A stretch of 64,000 nucleotides of DNA from Bacteroidota bacterium (GTDB lineage: Bacteria; Bacteroidota; Bacteroidia; Chitinophagales; BACL12): contig JADJJZ010000006.1 of NCBI GenBank assembly GCA_016706255.1, positions 868,001-932,000 of the forward strand, written 5' to 3'. Shown one piece after another: positions 36,961 through 45,462 of the stretch (position 1 is the first letter of the stretch; every line of letters begins with the position of its first letter). The notes under the pieces are model-generated. The model was given only the letters and a program-made list of their open reading frames with translations, made no database searches and had not been told where the DNA came from. Both the position numbers and the translations under genes were made by a program.

Positions 36961-37000
36961 AAAGGTAATGTTATCGAACGATGACATTACCTTTTTTTTT
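36961..37000. terminator. Bidirectional terminator between the OmpA gene and era
   Basis: Stem G64 to C75 pairs with G80 to C91 (numbers offset by 36900), closed by a GAAC loop, with A-rich sequence on the left and T9 on the right. It serves both convergent genes. Confidence 0.88.
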
Positions 37001-37019
37001 ATTGCGATATTTTTAGGAA

Positions 37020-37901
37020 TTAATTATAACCAAAATATTTTAATGTACGGTCTTCATTTTTCCAGTTTTCTTTTACTTTAACAAATAATTCTAAAAATAT
37101 TTTTCTTTCGGTAAAAGCCTCAATGTCAATACGGGCTTCGGTTCCAACCTTTTTAATTGCCGCGCCGCCTTTGCCGATAATAATCGATTTATGTGTATCG
37201 CGTCCAACATAAATTACTGCTCGGATGGCAATTAAATGACCCTTGTCTTTATATTCTTCAACATTAACTTCAGCGTTGTAAGGAATTTCCTGCTGATAAT
37301 TCATAAATATTTTTTCGCGAATTATTTCTGCAGCAATAAATCGTTCAGTTTGGTCGGTAATTTCATCTTTATCAAAATAGGCCGGATGTTCAGGTAATAA
37401 TTTTGTGATGCTGTTAAATAATACATCTGTATTTTTCTTTTCCAATGCAGAAATCGGAATTACTTCTTTGCCCGGTAAAATGGTATTCCATTTATGCAAA
37501 AATTCGCCTAATCGCGCTGTAGTAATGGTATCAATTTTATTAATAACAATTAAAACAGGAGTGGTGAGTTTTTTTGTTTGTTCAATTATTTTGTGTTGCT
37601 CATCGAGTTTATCCCAAGGGTCGGTCATTAAAATAAGAATATCGGCATCGGTGAGCGCAGTTTCCACCTGACCGTTCATCCATTCATGTAATTTATATTC
37701 AGGACTGTCGATAATTCCGGGTGTGTCAGAAAATACAATCTGACAATCATCGTTAGAAACAATACCTAAAATGCGTTTACGGGTAGTTTGTGCTTTTGGT
37801 GTAATAATCGACAACTTTTCGCCCACCAAAACGTTCATCAAAGTAGATTTTCCTACATTGGGTTTACCTATAATATTTACAAAGCCTGCTTTAAATGCCA
37901 T
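37020..37901 (-). CDS. era: GTPase Era
   Basis: 293 residues. Era helps 16S rRNA processing and 30S assembly. G1 is GKPNVGKST, G3 SDTPGI, G4 NKID and G5 ISALEKKNT. The C-terminal KH domain has YVGRDTHKSIIIGKGGAAIKKVG, the RNA-binding GxxG loop being GKGG. A perfect -7 element on the minus strand ends 5 bp before the ATG, so the transcript may be leaderless. Divergent from tRNA-fMet and der. Confidence 0.96.
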   Translation of the reverse strand: MAFKAGFVNIIGKPNVGKSTLMNVLVGEKLSIITPKAQTTRKRILGIVSNDDCQIVFSDTPGIIDSPEYKLHEWMNGQVETALTDADILILMTDPWDKLDEQHKIIEQTKKLTTPVLIVINKIDTITTARLGEFLHKWNTILPGKEVIPISALEKKNTDVLFNSITKLLPEHPAYFDKDEITDQTERFIAAEIIREKIFMNYQQEIPYNAEVNVEEYKDKGHLIAIRAVIYVGRDTHKSIIIGKGGAAIKKVGTEARIDIEAFTERKIFLELFVKVKENWKNEDRTLKYFGYN

Positions 37902-37905
37902 GGGT

Positions 37906-37913
37906 CAAAATTA
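37906..37913 (-). promoter_or_regulatory. -7 element for era
   Basis: On the minus strand TAATTTTG, ending 5 bp before the era ATG at 37901. TTTG lies 23 bp upstream of it, a rather long spacer. Confidence 0.5.
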
Positions 37914-37966
37914 CGGTATTATCCTACTTAGTTTGACAAATACTATGTAAAGTCGGTATTTAGCTG

Positions 37967-37974
37967 TATCTTTG
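37967..37974 (+). promoter_or_regulatory. -7 element for tRNA-fMet
   Basis: TATCTTTG followed by CAC, about 42 bp before the tRNA. The nearest upstream TTTG (37932-37935) is too distant (31 bp) to count as a normal -33. Confidence 0.6.
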
Positions 37975-38015
37975 CACCTCGTTCTGAAATAGATTATTAT
38001 TAATAAAAGATATAT

Positions 38016-38088
38016 CGCGGGGTGGAGCAGTTGGTAGCTCGTCGGGCTCATAACCCGAAGGCCACAGGTTCGAGTCCTGTCCCCGCTA
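38016..38088 (+). tRNA. Initiator tRNA-Met (CAT)
   Basis: Cloverleaf folds by eye over 73 nt: acceptor CGCGGGG with CCCCGCT, D-arm GAGC/GCTC, anticodon stem TCGGG/CCCGA, anticodon CAT at 38049-38051, and T-arm ACAGG/CCTGT with loop TTCGAGT. The first acceptor position is C opposite T (unpaired), and the anticodon stem has three GC pairs next to the loop; both are initiator marks. Only CA follows the discriminator A, so CCA is not fully encoded and must be added. A terminator follows. Confidence 0.95.
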
Positions 38089-38093
38089 CAACG

Positions 38094-38119
38094 AAAGGCT
38101 GGAAATTTCCGGCCTTTTT
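38094..38119 (+). terminator. Terminator after tRNA-fMet
   Basis: AAAGGCTGG pairs with CCGGCCTTT (one T-G wobble) around a short AAATTT loop, followed by T. It separates the tRNA from der, which starts 15 bp later. Confidence 0.78.
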
Positions 38120-38133
38120 AATTTAATTGAAAG

Positions 38134-39447
38134 ATGAGTTTTACTGTTGCCATTATCGGAAGACCTAACGTAGGTAAATCAACCCTGTTCAACAGGCTTA
38201 CAGGCGAACGCCAGGCCATTGTTGATGATATAAGCGGGGTTACCCGTGATCGCCATTATGGCATTGTAGACTGGAATGGTAAAGTTTTCGATATTATTGA
38301 TACCGGTGGGTTTGTTGCCCGCAGTTCAGATGTATTTGAGCGGGAAATTCGCCGCCAGGTGCAAATTGCCATCGATGAGGCTTCATTACTCATTTTTATG
38401 ATGGATGTTACTACCGGAATTACCGATTTTGACGATGATGTAATTAAAATGCTACGCAGAACCGATAAAAAGGTTTTTGTTGTAGTGAATAAGGTGGACA
38501 ATAGCACCAGACAGCTTACTGCAACCGAGTTTTATGCTGCAGGGTTTGAAGATATCTTTTTTGTTTCCTCTATCACCGGAAGCGGAACGGGTGAAATTCT
38601 GGATGCCATTACAGCTGAAATTAAGGATGAAGACTCGAGTTTGTTATCTGCACAAAGAGGTTTACCCCGTTTTGCAATTGTTGGTCAGCCGAATGTTGGC
38701 AAATCAACGCTGCTGAATGCCTTAACCAACCAGGAACGCACTTTAGTTACAGATATTGCCGGAACTACACGTGATGCCATTCACACGCATTACAAGATGT
38801 TTGAAAAGGAATTTATTCTGATTGATACAGCCGGTATCCGTAAAAAGGCATCGGTAAAAGAAGATTTGGAATTTTATACGGTAATCAGGGCAATTAAAGC
38901 AGTAGATGAAAGTGATGTTTGTTTATTGCTGGTAGATGCCAATACCGGCATAGAAAGTCAGGATATGGCTATTCTGCAAATGATTGAAAAGAAGAAAAAG
39001 GGATTAGTGATATTGGTGAATAAGTGGGATATGATTGAAAAGGAAACCAATACCCTGTTGCGTTTTGAAGAAGTAATCCGCGAAAAAATTGCACCATTTC
39101 GCGATGTGCCAATCATATTTATCTCTGCAAAAGAAAAAACACGCATTTTTAAAGCAATGGAACTGGCTTTACAGGTGTATGAAAATAAACACCTCAAAAT
39201 TTCCACTTCCAAACTGAACGAGGTGATGCAGCTTGCTTTAGAAAATTATCACCCGCCAGCAGTAAGGGGTAATTACATCAAAATCAAGTATGTAACCCAA
39301 ATGCCTGCGCAGGTGCCTACTTTCGTGTTTTTTACCAATTTTCCGAACGATATTCGTGAACCATACAGAAATTACCTCGAAAATCAGTTGAGAGAACATT
39401 TTTCGCTGACCGGAACACCGGTAAACATTTTCTTCAGAAAGAAGTAA
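38134..39447 (+). CDS. der: GTPase Der (EngA)
   Basis: 437 residues with two GTPase domains: G1 motifs GRPNVGKSTLFNRLTGE and GQPNVGKSTLLNALTNQ, DTGGF and DTAGI switch motifs, and NKVDN and NKWDM. The C-terminal KH-like domain runs from about residue 355 (LNEVMQLALENYHPPAVRGNYIK). Der is needed for 50S assembly. It is 15 bp after the tRNA terminator and no separate promoter was seen; it may depend on terminator read-through. Confidence 0.97.
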   Translation: MSFTVAIIGRPNVGKSTLFNRLTGERQAIVDDISGVTRDRHYGIVDWNGKVFDIIDTGGFVARSSDVFEREIRRQVQIAIDEASLLIFMMDVTTGITDFDDDVIKMLRRTDKKVFVVVNKVDNSTRQLTATEFYAAGFEDIFFVSSITGSGTGEILDAITAEIKDEDSSLLSAQRGLPRFAIVGQPNVGKSTLLNALTNQERTLVTDIAGTTRDAIHTHYKMFEKEFILIDTAGIRKKASVKEDLEFYTVIRAIKAVDESDVCLLLVDANTGIESQDMAILQMIEKKKKGLVILVNKWDMIEKETNTLLRFEEVIREKIAPFRDVPIIFISAKEKTRIFKAMELALQVYENKHLKISTSKLNEVMQLALENYHPPAVRGNYIKIKYVTQMPAQVPTFVFFTNFPNDIREPYRNYLENQLREHFSLTGTPVNIFFRKK

Positions 39448-39463
39448 GCGTTGTAATTTTTTA

Positions 39464-39471
39464 TAATTTTG
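39464..39471 (+). promoter_or_regulatory. -7 element for the small lipoprotein gene
   Basis: TAATTTTG followed by C, 31 bp before the ATG at 39502. It matches TAnnTTTG. Confidence 0.55.
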
Positions 39472-39501
39472 CATAATACCACTAAACAAAATCAAAACAA
39501 A

Positions 39502-39747
39502 ATGAAAAAAGTATCTTATTTCGCTATCGCCCTCGTAATCATGGGTTTTGTTGCCTGTAAATCAAACAAAGCTGATGGTGGCGAAGGAACTGATGTAGAT
39601 ACCTTAACTACCCAGGTAGAAACAGGTGCATCAGAATCTATCGACAATGCAGCTAAAGTTGACGAAGTTTTAAATCAGGAATCGGATGATGAATTATTCG
39701 GAACTGATGTTGATGATGCTGAGGTTGAAAGTGCTACAAAAAAATAA
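39502..39747 (+). CDS. Small putative lipoprotein
   Basis: 81 residues from the ATG at 39502; upstream in-frame codons to 39469 overlap the promoter. The N-terminus MKKVSYFAIALVIMGFVACKS has a lipobox-like VAC with the Cys at about residue 20, so the mature protein would be lipid-anchored. The remainder is short, acidic and low in complexity (DVDTLTTQVETG, DDELFGTDVDDAEV), with no recognised domain. It has its own -7 element and terminator, so it is a separate unit. Function is unknown. Confidence 0.78.
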   Translation: MKKVSYFAIALVIMGFVACKSNKADGGEGTDVDTLTTQVETGASESIDNAAKVDEVLNQESDDELFGTDVDDAEVESATKK

Positions 39748-39763
39748 TTAAGACCTAAAAAAC

Positions 39764-39796
39764 AAAACCCCGACTTGATTAAAGTCGGGGTTTTTT
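39764..39796. terminator. Bidirectional terminator between the lipoprotein and ctpA genes
   Basis: AAAACCCCGACTT, loop GATTA, AAGTCGGGGTTTT, with T-run. It suits both the + lipoprotein and the - CtpA-like gene. Confidence 0.9.
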
Positions 39797-39813
39797 ATTG
39801 TCGTTAAACAAAA

Positions 39814-41403
39814 TTATTTCACTTCCTGAACTGCTTTTATAAACGCATCATCCAGTTTATTCATGTTGGCATAAAAACCATTGTCGCCCCATTTTTGTCG
39901 GGCAATATATGCCTTCATGGCAATTTCTATTTTTTCGCGTGCTGCATTTACTTCAGCAGTTGTTACAGCTTTATCAGTATCATGCACACCTACATATTGA
40001 ACAAATTTTTGAAATAAAGCATCACTCACTTTATAATTATTTGTAAAATCATTTACATCGATAAAATCAGAAAATGTTTTACTGTTAGCAGCATAATTAG
40101 AATAACTGAATTGCTGAATTAATGAGCGGTTCAATAAATAATTTAATGTTTGATTTACCGGTGATGTATCCAATGGAACATAAACATCAGGATGAATACC
40201 CCAGTCTATTTTTTTATTTTCTTTTAAACTGTCCGGCAATTCACCACCGTTCATCATAATAGTTAAATATTGCTCGTAATAAGCATCAACACCTTCATCG
40301 TAAGGGCGTTGAATACTCTTGCCTGATGGTGTGTAATAACGTGCAATGGTAAGGCGAATGGCAGAACTGTCGTTCAGGTCGTAAACCTGTTGTACCAAAC
40401 CTTTTCCGAAACTGCGGCGCCCTACTATTTTAGCGCGTTTATTATCTTGTAAAGCACCTGCTAATATTTCACTTGCAGATGCGGAATATTCATTAATGAG
40501 TACTACAACATTTCCACTTTCAAATAAACCATTTTTACCGGCGTTGTAATCACTTCTTCCAACTGCTCTTCCTTCAGTATAAACAATTAGTGGTGTGCCT
40601 GCTAAAAATTCATCTGCTAAAGCAACAGCACCGGTTAAGTAACCGCCGGGATTAAATCGTAAATCCAAAATCAGGTTTTTCATTCCTGAACTTTTCAGAG
40701 TCATTAATGCATCGTCGAATTCGATTGGTGTTTTCTCTGAAAATTTATTTACTTTAATATATCCGATTTTATCATCCACCATATACGCAGCATCAATACT
40801 CGTAATTGGAATTACATCACGAACAATAGTAAATGGCAACAGGTTTTTTTCGCCGCCGCGTTTTATCATCACCTTAACTTCGGTGCCTTTTTTTCCACGC
40901 AATTTTTTAATGACATTTTCGCTGATGATTTTTATTCCGGCAACAGTACTGTCATCTATCTTAATAATTTTATCGCCGGCAAGTATACCTAACTTTGCAG
41001 AAGGTCCACCACTCAATACAGCAACCACCAAAATGGTATCGTCTACGATATTAAATTCAATTCCGACACCATCAAAATTGCCATCTAGTTCTTCATTAAA
41101 TCCTACCAGGTCTTCTTTGTGGATATAACTGGAATGCGGGTCGAGTTTTTTGAATAACTCATCAATTGTTTCCGGTTTATTCAGATAATCGGCAACAAAA
41201 CTATCCATCAGTGAATCAACGTTTAGTGAATCAACATAGCGCTGACTGATAAAATTTAGAATATCGTTGATTCGCTGGTTGGAGGTACTTTCTGTGGCAT
41301 ATGTTGGTCTGCCTGAGGCAAAAGGGCTTATTTTAACCCCAATGAGCACTCCAAATGCCAAAACTGCAGCAAATCCGAGTGGTAATAAATATCTGTTGTT
41401 CAC
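39814..41403 (-). CDS. S41-family carboxy-terminal processing protease (CtpA/Prc-like)
   Basis: 529 residues from a GTG start at 41403. A membrane or signal segment at the N-terminus (LLPLGFAAVLAFGVLIGVKI) precedes a PDZ domain (about 95-175, VGIEFNIVDDTILVVAVLSGGPSAKLGIL). The S41 core has NPGGYLTGAVALADEFL and the catalytic Ser in EYSASASEILAGALQDN with Lys in RRSFGKGLVQQVYDLND. These proteases trim C-termini of periplasmic proteins. Length and layout match Bacteroidota CtpA. The target is unknown. Confidence 0.92.
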   Translation of the reverse strand: MNNRYLLPLGFAAVLAFGVLIGVKISPFASGRPTYATESTSNQRINDILNFISQRYVDSLNVDSLMDSFVADYLNKPETIDELFKKLDPHSSYIHKEDLVGFNEELDGNFDGVGIEFNIVDDTILVVAVLSGGPSAKLGILAGDKIIKIDDSTVAGIKIISENVIKKLRGKKGTEVKVMIKRGGEKNLLPFTIVRDVIPITSIDAAYMVDDKIGYIKVNKFSEKTPIEFDDALMTLKSSGMKNLILDLRFNPGGYLTGAVALADEFLAGTPLIVYTEGRAVGRSDYNAGKNGLFESGNVVVLINEYSASASEILAGALQDNKRAKIVGRRSFGKGLVQQVYDLNDSSAIRLTIARYYTPSGKSIQRPYDEGVDAYYEQYLTIMMNGGELPDSLKENKKIDWGIHPDVYVPLDTSPVNQTLNYLLNRSLIQQFSYSNYAANSKTFSDFIDVNDFTNNYKVSDALFQKFVQYVGVHDTDKAVTTAEVNAAREKIEIAMKAYIARQKWGDNGFYANMNKLDDAFIKAVQEVK

Positions 41404-41524
41404 CTGAAAAGTTTAAATTTTTATGCAAAATAACTACATCTGAGCCACATTGTATGTGCATACCTATTTTACGGTATTATGTGTGGAACAGACTTTAACG
41501 CTTTTTCCAACAAAGGTAGTGTAG

Positions 41525-41532
41525 TAAGTTTG
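41525..41532 (+). promoter_or_regulatory. -7 element for the FTR1 gene
   Basis: TAAGTTTG followed by CAC, 45 bp before the ATG. A T-rich run at 41502-41506 lies about 19 bp upstream, a weak -33 match. Confidence 0.58.
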
Positions 41533-41577
41533 CACCAGTTTAGAATTGTTCTAAATAATTAACAATAATTAATACTT

Positions 41578-42564
41578 ATGAATGAATTCATCATCGCGTT
41601 TCGCGAATGTCTTGAAGCAGCTCTGATAGTTGGTATCATTTACGTTGTAATTATCCGCAATGGTTATCAGAGTCAGGTAAAAATGTTATGGTTGAGTGTG
41701 TTTTCAGCAGTAGCGGCATCAGCAATAATTGGTGTTGGGTTGTATGAAGTGCTGGAACAGGCCGGTGATGCATTTAAAGAGTTATTGGAAGGTATTTTTA
41801 TGTATATCACAGCAGCACTACTTTTTTATGTGATATTCTGGATGAGTAAAAATTTAGCCAGCCGCGATGCGATTACAAAACAAACTACAAGTACATTATC
41901 GGAAGGTAGTAAATGGGGGATTTTCTTTTTAGTATTTTTTTCCATTTTGCGTGAAGGATTTGAAACTGCTTTATTTTTAGTAGCCAGTACCGGCATTGAT
42001 AAAAGTTTTTCTTACATCGGATTTTTTGGTGGCGTTCTTCTTGCCATATTAATCGGCTACATGATTGTTGTGCAGGGCAAGAAAGTGCAACTGCGTCCGT
42101 TTTTTAAATGGACATCATTATTACTCGTATTTTTTGCTGCGGGGATGATTGCTTATGGCACTCATGAAATTCATGAATATATGGAATATCGTGAACATGA
42201 AGAACATGAAACTGCTGCTGCGTCTACTGAAGAAATGGAAGGTAAAGAAGATTGTCACGAATTGCTGGAACACGCTGTACCACTTAATACCAGCGCCGTT
42301 TCAACTGAAGCGGAAGAAGAGGAAGAACACGAATATGCTTTCGATATATTTAAAAATAAAATTAGTAATGCACCTTTAGGAGGTATGTATATTTACGATG
42401 AAGATTGTGGTGTAAATATTCACATGTTAAATGCCAGCGGATTAATCGGTTCGTTTTTAAAAGGATTACTTGGATATAATTCCAGCCCTACCTGGATGGA
42501 AATTATTTTATGGTTAATCAGTTTAAGTTTCGGAATTTATATCTGGCGAAAAGCATATAAATAA
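41578..42564 (+). CDS. FTR1-family iron permease with charged insert
   Basis: 328 residues with seven or so membrane helices. The two ferric-ion REXXE motifs are R9-E10-C-L-E13 and R125-E126-G-F-E129. Between the later helices is a His/Glu-rich hydrophilic loop (HEIHEYMEYREHEEHE, then EEMEGKEDCHELLEH and AEEEEEHEY), likely facing outwards and binding metal. It resembles EfeU/FTR1 proteins that bring in iron after ferroxidase action, but no EfeO or EfeB-like partner is in the window. It ends with a terminator at 42581 and converges with an oxidoreductase gene. Confidence 0.9.
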   Translation: MNEFIIAFRECLEAALIVGIIYVVIIRNGYQSQVKMLWLSVFSAVAASAIIGVGLYEVLEQAGDAFKELLEGIFMYITAALLFYVIFWMSKNLASRDAITKQTTSTLSEGSKWGIFFLVFFSILREGFETALFLVASTGIDKSFSYIGFFGGVLLAILIGYMIVVQGKKVQLRPFFKWTSLLLVFFAAGMIAYGTHEIHEYMEYREHEEHETAAASTEEMEGKEDCHELLEHAVPLNTSAVSTEAEEEEEHEYAFDIFKNKISNAPLGGMYIYDEDCGVNIHMLNASGLIGSFLKGLLGYNSSPTWMEIILWLISLSFGIYIWRKAYK

Positions 42565-42580
42565 AATATTTTCAGGCATA

Positions 42581-42616
42581 AAAAAACGCTGCAGAATAAT
42601 TTTTGCAGCGTTTTTT
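42581..42616. terminator. Bidirectional terminator
   Basis: AAAAAACGCTGCA and TGCAGCGTTTTTT form a 13-bp stem around a 10-nt loop. It separates the FTR1 gene from the convergent oxidoreductase. Confidence 0.9.
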
Positions 42617-42636
42617 ATTTGTTGTAAATCTTTAAA

Positions 42637-43248
42637 TTATCTTTCTACAATTGTAAATGTAAAATTGGGCCCTTTACCTAATTTATAAGCCATGGTTACC
42701 CATAATTTAGCGAGGTTTTCTAATAACACAGCATTTTCTGAACCACCTACATCAACAACACGAAATCCTAAATCCATTGCAAGCTGTGTAACTACTTTTT
42801 TAGATTCAATTTCATCTCCACAAATAAATGTTTCAATTGCTTTTCCATCATATTCAGGATTCATCATATTGCCAACGCCGGTTGTATTAAAAGCCTTTAC
42901 AACATCTGCACTACCGGTCCATGCACCTATTGCTTCCAATGCGGATTCAAACGGCTCTGTGCTCACCGAAATCGGATTGGTGGCATCTATTATGATTTTT
43001 CCTTCCCATTCAACATCGATGCTTTTAAGCACTTCATCGGCCACGCCAAAAGGGATGGCCACTAAAACTACTTCAGCATCAACCATTGATTCCTGAAAGG
43101 TGGTTACTTTGGCGCCAATACTAATGGCATTCCATGCTTTCTGACTTTGAGGGTCGCGCACGCCAAAGGTTATATCGTGACCTTTCGCTTTCCATTTGGT
43201 TCCTGCTGCCAGACCGATATTTCCGGCTCCTAAAATTGTAATTCGCAT
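42637..43248 (-). CDS. NADP oxidoreductase, F420-dependent-type fold
   Basis: 203 residues with an N-terminal Rossmann site MRITILGAGNIGLAAGTKWKAKG and a ligand block DVVKAFNTTGVGNMMNP, plus IIIDATNPIS, which match the F420-dependent NADP reductase / ketopantoate-like family (PF03807). In non-methanogens these proteins probably use only NAD(P) for an unknown reaction. It is 46 bp downstream of the OsmC gene on the same strand, so co-transcription is possible. Confidence 0.82.
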   Translation of the reverse strand: MRITILGAGNIGLAAGTKWKAKGHDITFGVRDPQSQKAWNAISIGAKVTTFQESMVDAEVVLVAIPFGVADEVLKSIDVEWEGKIIIDATNPISVSTEPFESALEAIGAWTGSADVVKAFNTTGVGNMMNPEYDGKAIETFICGDEIESKKVVTQLAMDLGFRVVDVGGSENAVLLENLAKLWVTMAYKLGKGPNFTFTIVER

Positions 43249-43293
43249 AAATTGGGTTTGGGATAATTGAATTTAAAATTGAATTGTCGAAAA

Positions 43294-43707
43294 TTATGCC
43301 AACAACGTTGCCGTCATGGTAATTTCTGTATTTAACAATTTAGATATCGGACAGTTCAATTTTGCTTCTTCTGCAGCTTCGGTAAACGATTCCACATTTG
43401 CTCCCGGTACTTTTGCAGATACTTCAAGATGTGCATTAGTAATGGCACCGTTGTCGAGGGTGATGGTACAAGTTGTATTAATGGCTTCCGGAGTTAAATT
43501 TTTAGTTCCGAGCACAAAACTCAATTTCATGCTAAAACATCCTGCATGTGCAGCAGCAACCAATTCTTCAGGGTTTGTTCCGATGCCATCAGCAAAACGG
43601 GTGCTCCATGAATATTGGTTCTGATTTAATACTCCCGATTGTGTTGAAAGATGTCCTGATCCTTCTTTTCCTGTGCCGTTCCAAACGGCTGTAGCGTTAC
43701 GTTTCAT
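43294..43707 (-). CDS. OsmC/Ohr-family peroxiredoxin
   Basis: 137 residues, the usual OsmC length. The two redox Cys are C57 (AAAHAGCFSMKLSF) and C119 (AKLNCPISKLL), and the early ATAVWNGTGKEGSGHLST plus GTNPEELVAAAHA are family-typical. OsmC/Ohr proteins reduce organic hydroperoxides using dihydrolipoamide-type thiols. A clear -7 element is 37 bp upstream. This joins the peroxide-defence genes further left (gpx, trxB) as a functional theme. Confidence 0.92.
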   Translation of the reverse strand: MKRNATAVWNGTGKEGSGHLSTQSGVLNQNQYSWSTRFADGIGTNPEELVAAAHAGCFSMKLSFVLGTKNLTPEAINTTCTITLDNGAITNAHLEVSAKVPGANVESFTEAAEEAKLNCPISKLLNTEITMTATLLA

Positions 43708-43744
43708 TTTATATTTTTTTTTAATTAGTTATGAATATGCCCTG

Positions 43745-43752
43745 CAAAGGTA
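43745..43752 (-). promoter_or_regulatory. -7 element for the OsmC gene
   Basis: On the minus strand TACCTTTG followed by CAG, 37 bp from the ATG. Confidence 0.58.
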
Positions 43753-43863
43753 GTGGTTGCAAGCTGAAACTTGAAAGAATCAGCCTTCAGTGTTATTTAA
43801 GCGAAAATCAAATAAAATTAGTTCCCTCGTTTTCAATAAACCCTTCATTTTCAAAACGCATTA

Positions 43864-43971
43864 AACAGCCGAAACCGCAAAGTCGCTAAGGCCACTAAGT
43901 AACGCTAAGAAAATTGTATAATAATCTTCGTGCATCTTCGCGGCCTTTGTTCCTTCGTGGTTATGGCTGTT
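43864..43971. repeat. Imperfect inverted-repeat element bounded by AACAGCC / GGCTGTT
   Basis: In the 368-bp gap 43708-44075. The arms AACAGCC..ACCGCAAAG..AAGGCC and GGCCTTTG..TTCGTGGTT..GGCTGTT can pair imperfectly over about 40 bp around an AT-rich centre. A second member of the same layout is at 58287-58455. No coding sequence was seen. The remainder of the gap holds the OsmC promoter and AT-rich sequence with CATTATTCATCGTTCATC-like short repeats near 44040. Confidence 0.72.
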
Positions 43972-44075
43972 ATAAAAATGTACAATTTTAGTTTAATGGA
44001 AATTAAATAAACTTAATTGCCTAGGTTATCCCAAACCACTCATTATTCATCGTTCATCACTCATTAAAATAAACT

Positions 44076-45374
44076 TTAATCGCTAACAATAAATTGTTTA
44101 ATCACCATATTGTTTTCAATTTGCACTTTACAATAATAAATGCCATTAGCTATGTTGGCAAGATGTACATTTAATACCGGCATTTCAGTTACCGTATTAT
44201 TGTAAATAATACTACCCATGTTATTAGTTATGGTAATTACGATTTTACTTTCCGATTCAGGTAATTCTAAAGAAAAAATACCATTATTAATGGTTGGATA
44301 TAAATTAACCGCATCATTATTTTCTGCAGCAGGCGAATAAATATTTCCATCAGCATAACGGCCATCACCACAACTTACCCATTTGGGTCCATCGTTATAC
44401 CAAATTTCTGATAAGGTATCAGTTTTAAAAAAATCGTTTAATATATCTGCTAATTTATCTTTGCCTGCTCCATTTAAATGAAAGCCACCACCATCAACAC
44501 GAAAATCATCTTCACAATCCCAAAACAAGCCATCGTAATCACGTGGTATATTTCCATCCGTCCATAAATACGGCCCCCATGTCATATATGGAACAACTTT
44601 TCCCGGATCAGTATATTTATACATTGGATTTCCCATTATTTGTTTTTCTACTGCCGCTTTAAATCCAAAACCACAGCGGTAAGAACCGGGCTCATGTATG
44701 GAAGTATACATTTCATAGGTAGGATCTGCATAACCGGCGTAATAAGGACTGCCAACATAAACCAATTTTAAATTCGGATATTCAATTAACATCGCTGCAA
44801 GTGCAAGCTGAACTTTTTTTTCAATGCTGTCGCGATAAGCAGGCATATCAAAAATGGTATCTGCGCGTGAACCATTAAATAACCAGGCAATTTGAATTTG
44901 TTCAGGTGTAATGCCTTTTGGTGTTAATCGGTTATCTTCAATATAATCCCAATAATCCGGGTGATCAACATTCATACTTTCCATACCTTCACCGCTGTTG
45001 GTTGCGTTAACCAATTTTAAGCATGGATTTAAAGTAATATCTCCATTAACAATTTCAATTAAGTGATTAAATGGCTCACCTGTGGTTGAACCGCCAAATC
45101 CTGCCAATACAATTTTTCCGTTGGCATAATCTACATTACCTAATGTATCTAAAGGTTTAATTGATTTTGCAATTTTTAACCCTTTTTTCAAATGTGCATT
45201 TGGAGGAACATTTTTCCCATTCGGATATAATCCGCCCTGATAAACGCCTAAATAATATCCCGTTTTTAAATCAACAAGCGGAATGAGCCCGGTTGAATCG
45301 TTTGCACATTGAATTTGTGCGAATATAGACGTGCTGCATAACAGGTAAAAACAAAGTAGTGTGATGTAACGCAT
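44076..45374 (-). CDS. Secreted SGNH-like protein with T9SS sorting domain
   Basis: 432 residues: signal peptide (about 1-19, LLCFYLLCSTSIFAQ), a catalytic-like domain with GFGGSTTGEPFNHL and a C-terminal DGGGFHLNGAGKDKLADIL block (DxxH-type, block V of SGNH hydrolases), and a type A C-terminal sorting domain from about residue 350 (NLYPTINNGIFSLELPES, then IKQFIVSD). It would be secreted by T9SS and cleaved. The enzymatic family is inferred from short motifs only. The substrate is unknown; the GST early motif is not exactly GDS. Confidence 0.72.
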   Translation of the reverse strand: MRYITLLCFYLLCSTSIFAQIQCANDSTGLIPLVDLKTGYYLGVYQGGLYPNGKNVPPNAHLKKGLKIAKSIKPLDTLGNVDYANGKIVLAGFGGSTTGEPFNHLIEIVNGDITLNPCLKLVNATNSGEGMESMNVDHPDYWDYIEDNRLTPKGITPEQIQIAWLFNGSRADTIFDMPAYRDSIEKKVQLALAAMLIEYPNLKLVYVGSPYYAGYADPTYEMYTSIHEPGSYRCGFGFKAAVEKQIMGNPMYKYTDPGKVVPYMTWGPYLWTDGNIPRDYDGLFWDCEDDFRVDGGGFHLNGAGKDKLADILNDFFKTDTLSEIWYNDGPKWVSCGDGRYADGNIYSPAAENNDAVNLYPTINNGIFSLELPESESKIVITITNNMGSIIYNNTVTEMPVLNVHLANIANGIYYCKVQIENNMVIKQFIVSD

Positions 45375-45415
45375 GGTTCGTTATTTTAATCAAATATACA
45401 CGAAGTGGTTTAAAT

Positions 45416-45443
45416 AAAAAAACCGGCTCGAGGCCGGTTTTTA
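45416..45443 (-). terminator. Terminator after the S46 peptidase gene
   Basis: AACCGGC (45421-45427), loop TCGAG, GCCGGTT (45433-45439), with A-run on the left that becomes a U-run in the minus transcript. Confidence 0.85.
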
Positions 45444-45462
45444 TTAAATTAGGTTATTAAGA

